Shown here in pieces: positions 9,450-20,599 of a DNA stretch of 64,000 bases; positions within the stretch are counted from its first letter, which is position 1; each line of letters begins with the position of its first letter. A model generated the notes under the pieces. That model had not been told where the DNA came from, did not search any database, and was given only the letters and a program-made list of their open reading frames with translations. Location: positions 5,891,107-5,955,106 of the forward strand of contig NC_069084.1 of NCBI RefSeq assembly GCF_947172395.1, written 5' to 3'. The DNA comes from Bicyclus anynana. Taxonomy: Eukaryota; Arthropoda; Insecta; Lepidoptera; Nymphalidae. Position numbers and translations under genes: made by a program.

Positions 9450-12191
9450 CTAATCAGGCAGCAATGGACAAATTCGGGTTAGTGGTCTTCTTAAGCTTCC
9501 TTTGGTGGTGTTTATGTCGACGACTCTGGAAACTCCGTCACGTCCTGGGAACATCCGTGTAACTCGTCCCATTCGCCAGGAAAGTGGAGGCACGTACTCT
9601 TCATGTATTAAAACAAGGTCACCAATTTTGAGCTTGGGGCCGTCGTTGGTGCGCCACTTGAGTCGGTTTTGTAATTCGGAGACATATTCTTTGTTCCAAC
9701 GGTTCCAAAAATGTTGTCTGATTTGCTCAAGCCGTGCGTAGCGCTGCAGACTGCTTGAATTATGGTCAGTTAGATCGGGTGACGGCAGTGAAGTGATAGG
9801 ACGACCAATCAGAAAATGCCCTGGAGTAAGGGCTAGGAAGTCGTTTGGAGAAGGAGATAATGGACACAGGGGACGACTGTTAAGTATAGCTTCGACTTGT
9901 GCAAATAATGTACTTATTTCTTCGAACGTCAAATGTGTATTACCCATTACGCGTTTAATATGATGTTTCGCGGATTTCACGCCAGCTTCCCAAATGCCAC
10001 CAAAGTGAGGAGCATAAGACGGTGAGAATATAAATTTGATTTGTTCTTGAGTTGCAAATTCGATAATAGATTCCTTGTTTTGTTTTAGGAATTTCTTAAT
10101 GTCATTAGCAGCACCGACCAGGTTCTTTCCATTATCCGAGAAAAATTCCGCTGGTTTTCCACGTCTACTGATCATTCTACGAAACGTCATTAAGAGAGCA
10201 TCTTTCGTCAAGTCACTGACCGCTTCTAAGTGTAAACATTTGTAACGCAGGCATATGAATAGGCAAAGATAGGTTTTTACAAGTCGAGCGCCACGACCTT
10301 TTCTATTTAGCGTCATAAATGGGCCGGCCAGATCTACACCTACGGATCTAAATGGAAAATCCAGAGTTATGCGCTGTGCTGGCAAATTTCCCATAAGAGG
10401 ATTGAGAGTTTTACCTTGAACTCGTCTGCACATGACGCATTTCTGTACTGTGTTTCTAGCGAGCCGCCTGCCATGAATAGGCCAAATAAGTTGTCGTACA
10501 GAAGCAAGCAGTAATTGTGGACCAGCATGTAAATTATAAATGTGGTAATAATTGAAAATAAGTTTTGTTAGATAATGGGATGAATGCAGAAGGATTGGAT
10601 GCCTTTGATCATAACTTAAACTAGAAGCATCTATTCGACCGCCTACTCTAATCAAGTTGTGATCGTCGATGAAAGGAGACAAAGAGAGAATGTTTGATTT
10701 AGAATTTAGTTGTTTGTTTTTCGTTAGAGTGGCATATTCATTCGGAAAAGATTGTTTTTGAGCTACTATACATAAAAAATTAAATGAGTTAGTTAATTCG
10801 TCAATAGTTAAATTACCGATTGTTTTAGATTTAGGATTTTTAATGTTGTGTATAAATCTCAATATGTAAGCTGTGACTCGTTTTAGGTTAGTAAATTTAG
10901 AATAATTTTCCATTTGTATGAAAGATTCAACAGGTTCAATTTTAACGGTATGTGATTTTATTTCCAGTTCTGGTAGAGGGAGATTGGAACTATCCTTTAA
11001 TTGTGGCCATTCGCATTCAGGTTTAGAGAGAAATTGGGGTCCGGACCACCATAACTCTAAATCCTTTATTAGATGTGGGTCAACACCTCGCGATATCATA
11101 TCGGCTGGATTATCCACTGTTGGTACATAGCGCCATGAAGCTGCATTCGTGAGTTCGCATATTTCGACTGTTCGATTGGCTACAAACGTTTTAAGTGTTC
11201 GTGCGTTACTTTGAAGCCAACCAAGAACGACAGTTGAATCGCACCAGTGGACGAGACGGATCACCTGACATCTTAAAGAGCACAAAGTGGTTTTCACTAA
11301 TCTCGCACTTAGTAATGCCGCGCTTAGTTCTAGGCGAGGTATGGTGGTCGGTTTCAAAGGTGCTACCTTTGACTTGGCACACAATAACTTAACAGTAGCG
11401 TAGCCGTTTTGGTTTATTGATCTTAAGTAAATACATGCACCATAAGCAGATTGAGAGGCATCGCTAAAGGAATGCAGTTCGATATGAACCGGTGATTCAC
11501 AGAGTGTGAGTCTTGGAATTTGAATATTAGATAGAGCATCTAGATTATTTGCAAATTTTTCCCATGATAGTTTTACATCCTCAGGAACGGGATCATCCCA
11601 TCCTACTTTCTTGAGCCACAATAACTGCATAATCATTTTAGGTTTAATAATGCAAGGACTTAATAATCCAAGCGGGTCAAAAATTTTAAAAGATGATGAT
11701 AAAATTAGTCTTTTAGTTAAACAGTTTTTGTATGATGGGTTTTGAATAGGAAAATTAAAAGTATCAGAAGTGGGATTCCATCCTAAGCCCAAAGTACTTG
11801 ATGACTCACTTATGCTTAAATTGTCAGTAAAATCAATAGTAGATGATTGATAAATAGTTTTAGAATTAGATCTATATTTTCGTAAGTTAAAACAACCTTT
11901 TTTTAATGCCTCAGATACAGAATTTTGAATGTAAAGTAAATCTTCTTCGTTGTCGGAACCGGTTATTAAGTCATCAACGTAAAAATCATGTTGTATAATA
12001 TTTTTAATTTGTTCGTCCTCGCATTCCTCCCCCAGTTGCCAAAGGCAACGAGTACTCAAATAGCTGGCACTTGCAAAACCGTAAGTAACAGTATTTAGTT
12101 GAAGTGTTTCTAAAGGCAAAGACTCATCTTCTCTCCATAATATTAATTGAAGATTTCGGTGCTCTTCATCAATTAAAATTTGGCGATACAT
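9450..12191 (-). CDS. pol: BEL reverse transcriptase, RNase H and integrase (913 aa)
   Basis: Open for 913 codons from an internal Met; the true domain starts further upstream, beyond the frameshift near 12.29 kb. The RT catalytic box YVDD is at residues 71-74. The RNase H region has DAS at 244-246 and ELSAALLSARL. Integrase has a zinc-binding HHCC (H550, H555, C585, C588) and a D620, D686, E735 triad (VGVDLAGPF, FFSDNGKN, GGIWEAGVKSAKHH). The C terminus stops 38 bp from the 3' LTR. The catalytic residues are intact, but this ORF is separated from its own start, so function from this copy is doubtful. Confidence 0.9.
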   Translation of the reverse strand: MYRQILIDEEHRNLQLILWREDESLPLETLQLNTVTYGFASASYLSTRCLWQLGEECEDEQIKNIIQHDFYVDDLITGSDNEEDLLYIQNSVSEALKKGCFNLRKYRSNSKTIYQSSTIDFTDNLSISESSSTLGLGWNPTSDTFNFPIQNPSYKNCLTKRLILSSSFKIFDPLGLLSPCIIKPKMIMQLLWLKKVGWDDPVPEDVKLSWEKFANNLDALSNIQIPRLTLCESPVHIELHSFSDASQSAYGACIYLRSINQNGYATVKLLCAKSKVAPLKPTTIPRLELSAALLSARLVKTTLCSLRCQVIRLVHWCDSTVVLGWLQSNARTLKTFVANRTVEICELTNAASWRYVPTVDNPADMISRGVDPHLIKDLELWWSGPQFLSKPECEWPQLKDSSNLPLPELEIKSHTVKIEPVESFIQMENYSKFTNLKRVTAYILRFIHNIKNPKSKTIGNLTIDELTNSFNFLCIVAQKQSFPNEYATLTKNKQLNSKSNILSLSPFIDDHNLIRVGGRIDASSLSYDQRHPILLHSSHYLTKLIFNYYHIYNLHAGPQLLLASVRQLIWPIHGRRLARNTVQKCVMCRRVQGKTLNPLMGNLPAQRITLDFPFRSVGVDLAGPFMTLNRKGRGARLVKTYLCLFICLRYKCLHLEAVSDLTKDALLMTFRRMISRRGKPAEFFSDNGKNLVGAANDIKKFLKQNKESIIEFATQEQIKFIFSPSYAPHFGGIWEAGVKSAKHHIKRVMGNTHLTFEEISTLFAQVEAILNSRPLCPLSPSPNDFLALTPGHFLIGRPITSLPSPDLTDHNSSSLQRYARLEQIRQHFWNRWNKEYVSELQNRLKWRTNDGPKLKIGDLVLIHEEYVPPLSWRMGRVTRMFPGRDGVSRVVDINTTKGSLRRPLTRICPLLPD

Positions 12192-12277
12192 TTTTTCTAT
12201 GTCGCCTGTTAAAATGTATCTGTATTGACGAGCTCGAATCAGAATGGAGAAAAGAGAGTCTTGTATATTTGGGCCTA

Positions 12278-13612
12278 TTAATTGAATGTCATTATAGACA
12301 GGCCTGAGGAAAGAACTCGCGCCGAACCGTCAAAAACGACGCGGATTTTGGTTGATTCACTGTTTGGTTTAAAAACAGAATGATGGCAAAGGAAATACGA
12401 TGGATTTGGAATACAAATTTTTGACTTTTCTAAATGGCCTAAATCAGCGTATTCGCGCATAAATTCTATGTATTGTGACTTAATAGCCGGTTGCTTCTTT
12501 AGTCGTCTTTCTAAATTAAGAAAACGTCGTTTGGCTAGATCATAAGAGTTACCTAAATTCTTAGGATCGTTAGTTAGAGGTAGTTTAACGCAAAATCTAC
12601 CTGTGCTTAATCGTCGAGTAAAACGTTGGAAATGGTTTTCGCAAGCAATTTCATTTTCGTGTAAAATTTTATTTGTAGGAACTGATTCAAGTTCCCAAAA
12701 TTTTGTTAATTGTTGGTCGATTTCGTCTACATGAGATACGTTAGCAAGACATTGTTTATTTTGAGATTTAGAAATATTTGAAATAGGACCCGAAATTAAC
12801 CAACCGAACTTAGAACTTCTTAATTTAGGATTATTGGGGCCGAGAGAATGTTGCTCACAACCCAAGATGTCCCAAAAAATATCGGCACCAATCAAAACTT
12901 CAATCGGAGCTGGCTGATCAAAAGTTGGATCTGCTAACTGTATGTCAGTAGGTATTTGTAGTTGTTGAATGTTGATAGGTATTTTAGGAATTTGACCTGT
13001 TAGTTGCTTCATAACATAACAGGTAAGTTGAATATTGAAATCTTTGTTTATTGAACCTAATTGTAGTGTACAAGTTTCTGTGACTTCATCGCAACTGGTG
13101 TTGCCGATACCTATTATATTGATTGTATTAATAGGCTCTGAATCGAGTGATAGTTTTTGTTTCAAAGATTGACTTATAAATGTAGATTGACTCCCACAGT
13201 CAAGGAGAGCCTTGACACTTTCGATCTGATTTGTTTTCGGATTCGTCACTGTAATCAAAGCAGTGGATAAAATAATTTGATTAGTATTTTGTATGGACGT
13301 GGAGCAATTGACTACGTTGTTATTTGGTAAATTGAGAGTTGTATTTTTAGTTGTTCTATTGGATGTCGGGACTGAATCGTGTTTGATTGGAACAGTGCAT
13401 AAAAGAGTATTATGTAATTCATTACATGTACGACATGGTCCAGACCTGCAGAAACGAAGAGAGTGAGAGCCACGCAAACAATTAAAACATAACCTTAATC
13501 TTGAGACCTCGGTCTTGCGCTCCCCCACACTCTTAGCCAAAAATATGGTAGATACGATGATCATTCTTGCATACGGAACAGCGGTAAGAATTTGTATTAA
13601 AAGTAGCTGCAA
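12278..13612 (-). pseudogene. pol: BEL zinc knuckles, aspartic protease and start of reverse transcriptase
   Basis: 444 codons open. Residues before about 26 are out-of-frame overlap with gag. Then come two knuckles: C42-x2-C-x4-H-x4-C55 and C60-x2-C-x3-H-x4-C72. The retropepsin-like active site ALLDCGSQSTF follows at about 136-145 (DUF1758/A17 type), then the fingers of the RT with KIRVVFDGSAR near the end. A second frameshift near 12290-12300 ends the frame early. This is a family-level call; the break is seen directly as a stop in one frame and continuation of homology-like text in another. Confidence 0.83.
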
Positions 13613-14690
13613 AAGATTTTAATTCATTATTATTATTGCTATTGTTGTAGTTTTTGTAGTTGTTGTAGTTGCGTATTGAACTAGTCATTGGCCGCGGTAG
13701 TTGCTTCAATTTGTCATTTTTGTTTCTATTTAAAGTTTCTAAGACATCCGCACGATCAGATAAAAATTTATTAAATTGCTTTAGAGTAGGTACTTCGTCA
13801 AAATTATTACGACGCTCTTCCCACTTCCCTATAGTATTGTTGTCTAATTTTGATGACATGATATAAATTATAAGCGTGTCCCAGTGGTCGGTCGGTTGAC
13901 CTAAAGTCGCTAAAGCACGAAGATTTTTCGATACATGGTCTATTAAAAATCGTAGCGATCTTTCGGACTCCCGGGCCGACGGTTCGATACTGAAAAGTGA
14001 ATTTAAGTGATGGTTAATAAGTTGTTTTTTGTTGTCGTACCGCTCACACAATGACTGCCATGCAATGCTGTAATTAGCTTCAGATAATTCAATATTAGAA
14101 ATTATACGAGCGGCTTCATCCTCAAGATATGACACTAAATAGTGAAACTTATGAATTGGTTTTATTCGATCGTTGTTGTGAATTAAAGATAAAAAGTTGT
14201 CTCTGAAATCCAACCATCTGAAGAAGTGACCCTCAAATTTAGAAATTTGAATTTCAGGAAGCTTGAAACCCATGTCGTGGTTATCGTGATGACAAACAAT
14301 AGAAGTCGAATGGTCACTGCGCTCGTCGCGTGACGCGTGAGGCCGACTTGAGTTCAAGATGCTTTCATTAGAATCTATGAGATGTAAGCCTGTAGCAATT
14401 GTTATCATTAAATCTTGTTCAATGTTATCGCGTTCAGTAAGCTCTAATGACATATTATCTGAATTTACAACTTCTATTCGATTTTGCAACTCTTCAAAAT
14501 AATCCGAAAGCCGTTTGATCTTTTCTGTTTTTAATTTTAACTCACCAACCTCAAGTGGTGTTAAACTATTAGAAGAAATTGAATTTAAATACGTTTTATA
14601 TTTAGTAATGCGCCCTTTAACCGAGCTACGTTTTGCATAAAGTTCTCTTAATTCCTTTGCAACAGCGGGCATACTAGCACTTTCAGTCAT
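13533..14690 (-). pseudogene. gag: BEL gag region (385 aa)
   Basis: Starts at MTESASMPAV. It contains the DUF1759-type gag core (LPEIQISKFEGHFFRWLDFR, then LVSYLEDEAARIISN and an AWQSLCERYDNKK segment) and an N/K/Y-rich tail. It ends inside the first half of a zinc knuckle (CSVCKNDH), where a frameshift in the overlap 13533-13612 moves the frame into the next ORF. Gag would form the intracellular particle. Confidence 0.85.
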
Positions 14691-15624
14691 TGTGTATTTT
14701 AAGATTTGAGACGTGATTAAATGGTAATTATTTAGGTGAACAATAATACAAAAAAACTATAAACAAACAAAATAAAAACTAGGCAAGTACTTCATGTATA
14801 ATTATGTAGGCTATTGCAAAGTAATCAACTAATAAGTACTAAAAAGAAAAGTTTTAGCTCACGCTCCTTTATTCGGTGATACTTGTTAGGCCGCTTACAA
14901 ACGAATCTCAACCGCCTTCAAACCGCTCGACTGTGCGCGTCCTTAGCTGATAAGATAACGTAGGTGCTAGGTAGGTACGTTGCAGGCGCGCGGAGCGAAG
15001 CAACGCGATCCTGGAATGTTCGGCAATACGATTGAGTACCAAGTAAGTATATGACAAGTTTAGATGAGAGCGTAAGTAATTAATTAATAGGCATAGGTAA
15101 TAACTTTATAGATTTACGTAGTGATGTAATAAAAGTAATTTAGAATAATAAGCTAGGTATACTAGATAGGTATTGTTTAGGATACTATGGTAGGTATGCA
15201 AATCTATATGTAATTTTATTAATGAATTATCAATTGTATGAAATTAATTGATCTTTACGAACTTTTAACCAAATCTTAATGTTTTAAATTGAGATTATAG
15301 TAAAAATGTAAATAATATTACGTAAAATAAGCAAAACTAATATTTCGTTAACTCATTAATAGGTACTTAGGTATAACCTAACTGTTACACATTGTTTCAC
15401 AATCCACTTGATTTCGATACTATTTGCACAAATCTTGCTGTAAATAGAAAGTCAATAGTTTTTAGAATAGGATAAGAAAGGATTCAAGGCACTTAGCTGA
15501 GTTGATTCGTCTTTCCTTTGTTCTTTGTTGAGATTGCGTCATCCAATTTTCGTATAAGTTTTCGTCACGAATTTCTTGTCCGTTGATTGTAATATCCAAA
15601 AGATTGTAGATTCGCGGTTGTTAA
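14691..15624 (-). other. BEL leader (5' UTR)
   Basis: About 930 bp between primer site and gag start, without a long ORF; contains a short GC-rich patch near 14975-15010. Confidence 0.7.
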
Positions 15625-15644
15625 TATCTGCACGGTCGCCAAAA
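15625..15644 (-). other. BEL element likely primer-binding site
   Basis: Directly internal to the 5' LTR the - strand reads ttTTGGCGACCGTGCAGAT. A TGG-initial, LTR-adjacent site fits a tRNA primer; I do not assign the tRNA. Confidence 0.6.
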
Positions 15645-15856
15645 TGTTTGTTGTCGGACTTGATCTTCGTGGTTTTTGTTAATTAAAAGGCCTTTTGGTA
15701 TTGAAAGCGTGTATTGCGTTGTAATGGAAGATGGCACAAGTGAATGACAATGTAAAATATTCGCAGGTAGGTAGACAAATGATATGATGCAATAAAGTAA
15801 ACGCCTGTCCAAATTATCCGGCAATTATTGTCTTAGGTAACATTGCGGCGTTGACA
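15645..15856 (-). repeat. BEL element 5' LTR (212 bp)
   Basis: Same sequence as 9211-9411 plus an 11-bp segment near its outer end. On the - strand it starts TGTCAACGCC and ends ACAAACA. Confidence 0.93.
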
Positions 15857-15861
15857 AGCAG

Positions 15862-17185
15862 TGCAACATGTAAAACTTTTTTGATATTCAATTAAAAGCT
15901 AGATTAAAAAAAAAGACAGAATTTAAATAAATTAACAATTCGATGAAAGAAAAATAATTGAGTGTATTTCATACTGCAACAAAATATTTTTGGTATAAAA
16001 ATAAATATATTTTACGTGTCGTCGGAAACAAAATAAAAAGGTTGTTAAATCTAGCATTGCCAAAAAATGAAATGCTGCAGATATATCGGCCGAATACATA
16101 TTTATTAAATAAATAAAAAATCATAAATATTTAGCGCCGAAAATTTATAGGTCTTAATCCTGGATTGTACAATTAACCGGTTTATGTGGGATAAAAGGGG
16201 ATTTTAAAACGTTTTATGGAGAGTCGTCATGTTCCCGAGTTTATGCTGCGTTAAAACATACAGTCGTGCGTCATGAAACGCGCCTTTTGATTTTAGTACT
16301 TTATAGCGATACCCCATTAGTGCGTTGCGTAAAGTTGCGACGTAGCAGCTTAGATGTCGTTTCTCATCGTTTCTCATAATATATTTAAATCTTGCAGTTT
16401 TACTTACGTAGTTTACATTCCCGTGGGAATAAGGGGATAAAATATAATCTATGTTACTGCCTGATAATGTAACTTTTCTATTGGTGAAAGAATTTTTCAA
16501 ATCGGTCCAATAGTTTTTGAGTTTATTCTTTATACCAAAATACAAATCTTTTTCCAGCAGACGCCCTGCGGTTTCACCCGCGTAGTTTCTAGTAGTGAGA
16601 GTACGGGAATAAAACACAGCATAAAAAAATTTTCATTCAGATTCAGAGATTACAACCTCACAAACTAATGGTATATATGTCATTAAAGCATTGCGTCGTC
16701 GCAGGAGATGTTTCATCGGACGACGGATAGTGCTCATTTGGTTTGTATGCCTTGTTGAGAATATCTCGGCACGTGCGTTGTCCTCTTGCACTGTGACGTC
16801 GTGCGTCATCGTAACGCAGGTACAATCCATTGATCCGTTGCCAACCAACCAACTGAGCACAACTCAGGATTATAAGCCCCTGGAGTTGTGGGTCTCTAGA
16901 ATATGGAGTTTTGCTTTCTGTCAAATATTCTCAGTAGTAGCCTGGAATTAGAAGTTGGTGTAAGAAATCATGTTAATCATCAGAATCTGATAGTGATTAT
17001 AACACAGTCAAAATATGATCATTTAAGCCTGCCAATCCACATTAAAGCAGAATGGTAGCTCTGAGTTCCCAATCGCTCTCCTATAAGGATAGCAAGGACC
17101 AGTAGTGTCTGAAAAAAATATATAGATTTCAAATTTTGAACACGACCGCATGATGGACTTTTATTTTTACTGTAATAATTTAATG
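15862..17185. other. mixed repeat debris
   Basis: AT-rich 15862-16200; Helitron-like parts at 16415-16600; 16640-16950 is GC-balanced with short overlapping frames on both strands that match nothing I recognise; 17030-17110 resembles a decayed SINE tail. Confidence 0.4.
16415..16600 (-). repeat. Helitron-like repeat, subfamily B, rearranged
   Basis: Core at 16415-16550 followed, out of order, by a second 3' tip at 16556-16600 (gacgccctgcggtttcaccc). Confidence 0.6.
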
Positions 17186-17189
17186 CAAC

Positions 17190-17474
17190 TGTGGCGAACG
17201 AACTCTTTCGTTCGCCCACTTCAGGTTAGGCCATCTACATTCACATTTCAGATTCATTTCATATTTAGAATTCCCTTGACCGCGCATGCGTGGATATATT
17301 GTTTAGCCCATTCATTACATCTTTACCAGTCCTCCATTCAACATCGCATCATCTATTTGATAGACCTTTTATTTTATATCCATATACTATTGTTACAATC
17401 AGTGAAATTATAAATATACCTACTAATCAACATCGCCTCATTTAAGTACCTGATACCAAACCTCAATGGCGATA
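17190..17474 (+). repeat. left LTR of the compact LTR element (285 bp)
   Basis: Near-identical to 18159-18455 except that it lacks a 12-bp tandem duplication (atcttcatctac) and has a few substitutions. Unusually, the 3' end reads TA rather than CA. Confidence 0.9.
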
Positions 17475-17475
17475 T

Positions 17476-17506
17476 TGGTGACCACCGACGTGATTTGAAC
17501 ACGCAA
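17476..17506 (+). other. tRNA-Trp primer-binding site, extended through the T arm
   Basis: Starts TGGTGACC and continues CCGACGTGATTTGAACACG then CAAC. It is complementary to the 3' acceptor and whole T arm of eukaryotic tRNA-Trp, with one inserted A after the first 8 bases. About 30 nt match, against the 18 usually used. The tRNA sequence is from knowledge, not a search. Confidence 0.8.
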
Positions 17507-17652
17507 CGCAACAAAAGAAAAATCGTAACATAGCAACCGTTTGTGTCAGAAAAAATATATTCAAGATTTCAACAGTATTCAAACAGTGAAAAATTATGCA
17601 GAAAACACAAGAAATGTTCAAATTCAATCAAGAAAAATCGTCCATAAATGTT

Positions 17653-17960
17653 GCGCCCCAGCGCTGATTCAGGATCCGGTGCACTTCGACGCCGTCCACG
17701 CGTCGCTGCGCCGCCCTCACTCGCCGTTTGCCCTTGTTGCGCGGCAACCCAGCGCTGGTGACATGGCGCCCGGCCTGCCTCGCCGCCTCTTCTCAACTTG
17801 TGCAGCGCCCCAGTGCTGATTTTTTTTTGGCACACGGCGCGTTCCGGCGCCGACCACGCGCCGCCGCGCCTGCTGCCCCCTTGCCGTCTGCTCATTATGC
17901 GCGGCACTGCAGCACTGGTGTCTTGGCGCACTGCGCACTATCCGCGCCACTGGCTCGCGC
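17653..17960 (+). repeat. degenerate ~152-bp GC-rich tandem repeat inside the LTR element
   Basis: gcgccccagcgctgatt at 17653 recurs as gcgccccagtgctgatt at 17805. In both units the sequence goes on through gcgcggca...cagc(g/a)ctggtg to tggcgc. GC content is far above the surroundings. It could be captured host DNA. Confidence 0.65.
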
Positions 17961-18158
17961 ATACCGCTGCCCGGGGCACTCTCCGCGCCGCCACGCTGAC
18001 ATCATGCCGCCCGGTGCGCTCATCACGCCGCCCGGCGCGCTCTACGCTGCTCGTCGACTCCAAGCCTTTAAAGCCGTGGCTGGACGAGTCCTGCTCTTCT
18101 AGTGCATTTACTATTTCTTTTATTTTTATATATTTTTTTTTTCTCCGTAGGGCGGTGG

Positions 18159-18455
18159 TGTGGCGAACGAACTCTTTCGTTCGCCCACTTTAGGTTAGGC
18201 CATCTACATCTTCATCTACATTCACATTTCAGATTCATTTCATATTTAGAATTCCCTTGACCGCGCATGCGTGGATATATTGTTTAGCCCATTCATTACA
18301 TCTTTACCAGTCCTCCATTCAACATCGCATCATCTATTTGATAGACCTTTTATTTTATATCCATATACTATTGTTACAATCAGTGAAATTATAAATATAC
18401 CTACTAATCAACATCGCCTCATTTAAGTACCTAATACCAAACCTCAATGGCGATA
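18159..18455 (+). repeat. right LTR of the compact LTR element (297 bp)
   Basis: Copy of 17190-17474 with a 12-bp tandem duplication after its first 30 bp or so. It is followed directly by the caac target duplication. Confidence 0.9.
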
Positions 18456-18524
18456 CAACAATAACAAGCAGATATCCCTTTTTCTCGTCAAGTGAAAAAT
18501 GGTTGTCTATAATAGAGGTTGATG

Positions 18525-18740
18525 AGCCGTGATAGCCCAGTGGATATGGCCCCTGCCTCCGATTCCGGCGTCTGTCTCTTCGTGTGTGAAGTCTGGCAAT
18601 CCGCATTTGGGCCAGCGTGGTGGCCAGCTATCGGCTCAAGACTCCTCTCATTCTGAGAGCCCACCATGCATTCTGTGGTCCAACATAGGTTTGCGTTGAG
18701 TCCTCAGGGTAGGCAGTGCATTTTTGCATTTATGATTTGC
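18525..18740 (+). repeat. SINE-1 head fused to another interspersed repeat
   Basis: gagccgtgatagcccagtgg head and a shortened body; then an unrelated tail with gttgagtcctcagggtaggc. Confidence 0.55.
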
Positions 18741-18744
18741 ACGC

Positions 18745-20599
18745 CAAAGGTTGGTTGTAAAACAGAGATTGACAACAAAAACAAGCATACGAGTAACTAA
18801 GAATAAGGCTAACTAACGCAAAAACTTGTCCTTGTTAGACGGACACTGGTTGGAAAATCATTTTTCATTGGAACGGGACGTAAATGTTTCACAGCGAATG
18901 TCTCTACGCCGGATTCATACCAGGCACGTAGTGGATGCAACGGAAAAAAGAAACAGTCACGTCAAGCGATATTTCCAGTTAGCTTCATTTTATTTTTCAT
19001 ATGCCAGAGTTTACGACGAAAAAACACGGGGATTGTAAATTATTAGAGGTATCTCCGAGGCTCGATTGTGTTTCATTTGAGCAAATATGAGAGAAGCACG
19101 CTTATAATTTGTTAAGAAACAAGAATAATACGACTATATTTGTTGACTAATCTAAAACCTGCTCTAAAATATTCGGGTGCTCGAAAATTGGGTCGAGCAG
19201 ACCAATTAGGATCACACCTCAAAAATGTAAAATGAATATTGTATGCGATGAATATTAATATATTTTTTGCAGCACGGAGATTAATATATTTTTTGTGAAA
19301 TACCTAGTTATCAATAAGTAAACATTACATAAAAAACGTGCGTTTTATTTTCATATTTTTTAAATTCATTATTTTAACTATTATTAGTATAAGTGCGAAT
19401 GTAAGTTTGTTTAATACGCTGTCACGCCTCAGCCGAAAACCGATTTATAAAAATTATTTTACCAATGGTAATAAAATAAGTCTCAGTTTGTGTAGATATA
19501 TGTATGACTGTATGTATGTTTGTTACTCTTTTACACTAAAACTACTGAATGGACTTGGCTAAAAAATTAGAATTGAGATACACTATGCTATTTTACTTAA
19601 ATTACACCGAACTAAGCCTTTTATTTTTATTTTATAAAGAATATTAGCCATATATTTTAAATACAAGCGTACGAATAGCGATTCTGTGATTTCGTTCTTT
19701 ACAAATCCCGCGAGAAGCACGGATCTTTTCAGGACACAAAGTAGCCTAAATACTACTCCATGGTCCTATTTGGTAAGCCATGAAAATCTTTCAAAGAGAT
19801 AGACAGACTTACTCTCGCATTTATATATCAAGATTAATATGGTAAAAGCCAATATGCCGTATCTCTCTAATTATAATAATAATAATAATATAATATTATT
19901 TATTGATTCACTAGTACACATAAAAATAATTTACGTAAGTCTGTGATCTCCACGCTAGGATTCCCTGTATTGTGGTAATCACTTTCTTCCACAGTAGTGT
20001 CAATTAGTCTTAAAGACTGTATAGTGGCATGATAGTGAGTATGTGTGTATTTAATGGGTAAGACAATGACCAACTGCCGAGGATTAAACCCATAACCTGT
20101 GTGAAAAAATTATAAAATTTTTACCTACAAATTAACCCAGGCAATAAAATGTAGCCAAAACTGTTAAAACCCAATCTGTTACAATGCGGTCGTCAAAATT
20201 CGCGTTCTAGAACTAACTTCAGCCTGTCTTGTACGTATCCTAATTTCAACAAAACAATGCTGAATGCGGCCCAAACAATGCCTCAGAGTCTATTGTGTCG
20301 ACAACTTCACGTTCGCCGGGTTTTGTCTTTCCCCATACTTGTACAATGTACAGCCAAGGAACGGCATTCTCTTCCTGTGGCCGAGTTTATTGACTTGTTC
20401 AACTTGTGAGTGAAGTCAACTTACAAAGAAACAAGCTACAACCGAATTGAGATTATCCTCTCTTCCTTTTAGTGAAGTCGGTTAAAACAGTGTTAAAATC
20501 ACGTCTTTATACAGGATATTGGAGAGTATTTCCCATGATTTCAAGGTGTTGACGAGGCCACTTATAGGTACCGAACTACATAACTAGGCCGACCGCGGC
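18745..20599. other. no gene; degenerate repeats
   Basis: Apart from the 19385-19800 repeat and a MITE end at 20511-20580, the DNA is AT-rich with (aat)n at 19873-19890. Short frames lack coding character. Confidence 0.45.
19385..19800 (+). repeat. degenerate Helitron-like/unknown interspersed repeat
   Basis: attagtataagtgcgaatgt start and gttactcttttacactaaaa, both as in subfamily A, followed by diverged sequence with gcgagaagcacgg. No end is defined. Confidence 0.4.

Larger units (their letters stand above)
9211..15856 (-). mobile_element. BEL/Pao LTR retrotransposon, near full length, frameshifted
   Basis: A 6.6-kb element flanked by LTRs that begin TG and end CA, with a 5-bp target duplication (agcag at 9206-9210 and 15857-15861). 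On the - strand the order is 5' LTR, likely primer-binding site beginning TGGCGACCG, about 950 bp leader, gag, CCHC knuckles and protease, reverse transcriptase, RNase H, integrase, purine-rich tract and 3' LTR. That order, with the DUF1759/DUF1758-type gag and protease, is the BEL/Pao layout; no envelope ORF is seen. Two frameshifts split what is normally one reading frame, so this copy should be non-autonomous. Near-identical LTRs indicate a recent insertion. Confidence 0.93.
17190..18455 (+). mobile_element. compact non-autonomous LTR retrotransposon (TRIM-like) with tRNA-Trp primer site
   Basis: Two LTR-like direct repeats (285 and 297 bp) flank only about 684 bp of internal DNA. The ends are TGTGGCGAACG...GGCGATA and the target duplication is caac (17186-17189 and 18456-18459). 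One base inside the left LTR lies a tRNA-Trp complement. A purine-rich tract (gtagggcggtggtg) precedes the right LTR. The interior is GC-rich, has a degenerate tandem repeat and encodes no recognisable gag or pol, so it must borrow enzymes, probably from a Ty3/Gypsy relative; CsRn1-clade elements are known to use tRNA-Trp with 4-bp duplications. The open frames inside look compositional. Confidence 0.87.

Noticed and set aside
16204..16924. Frames of 75-137 codons on the - strand
   Set aside because: The first runs through a Helitron-like repeat; the others overlap in alternate frames without recognisable domains.
17541..18193. Several overlapping frames of 80-131 codons on both strands
   Set aside because: They lie in the GC-rich interior of the compact LTR element, overlap each other in all frames and show Arg/Ala/Pro bias only; no gag or pol motif.
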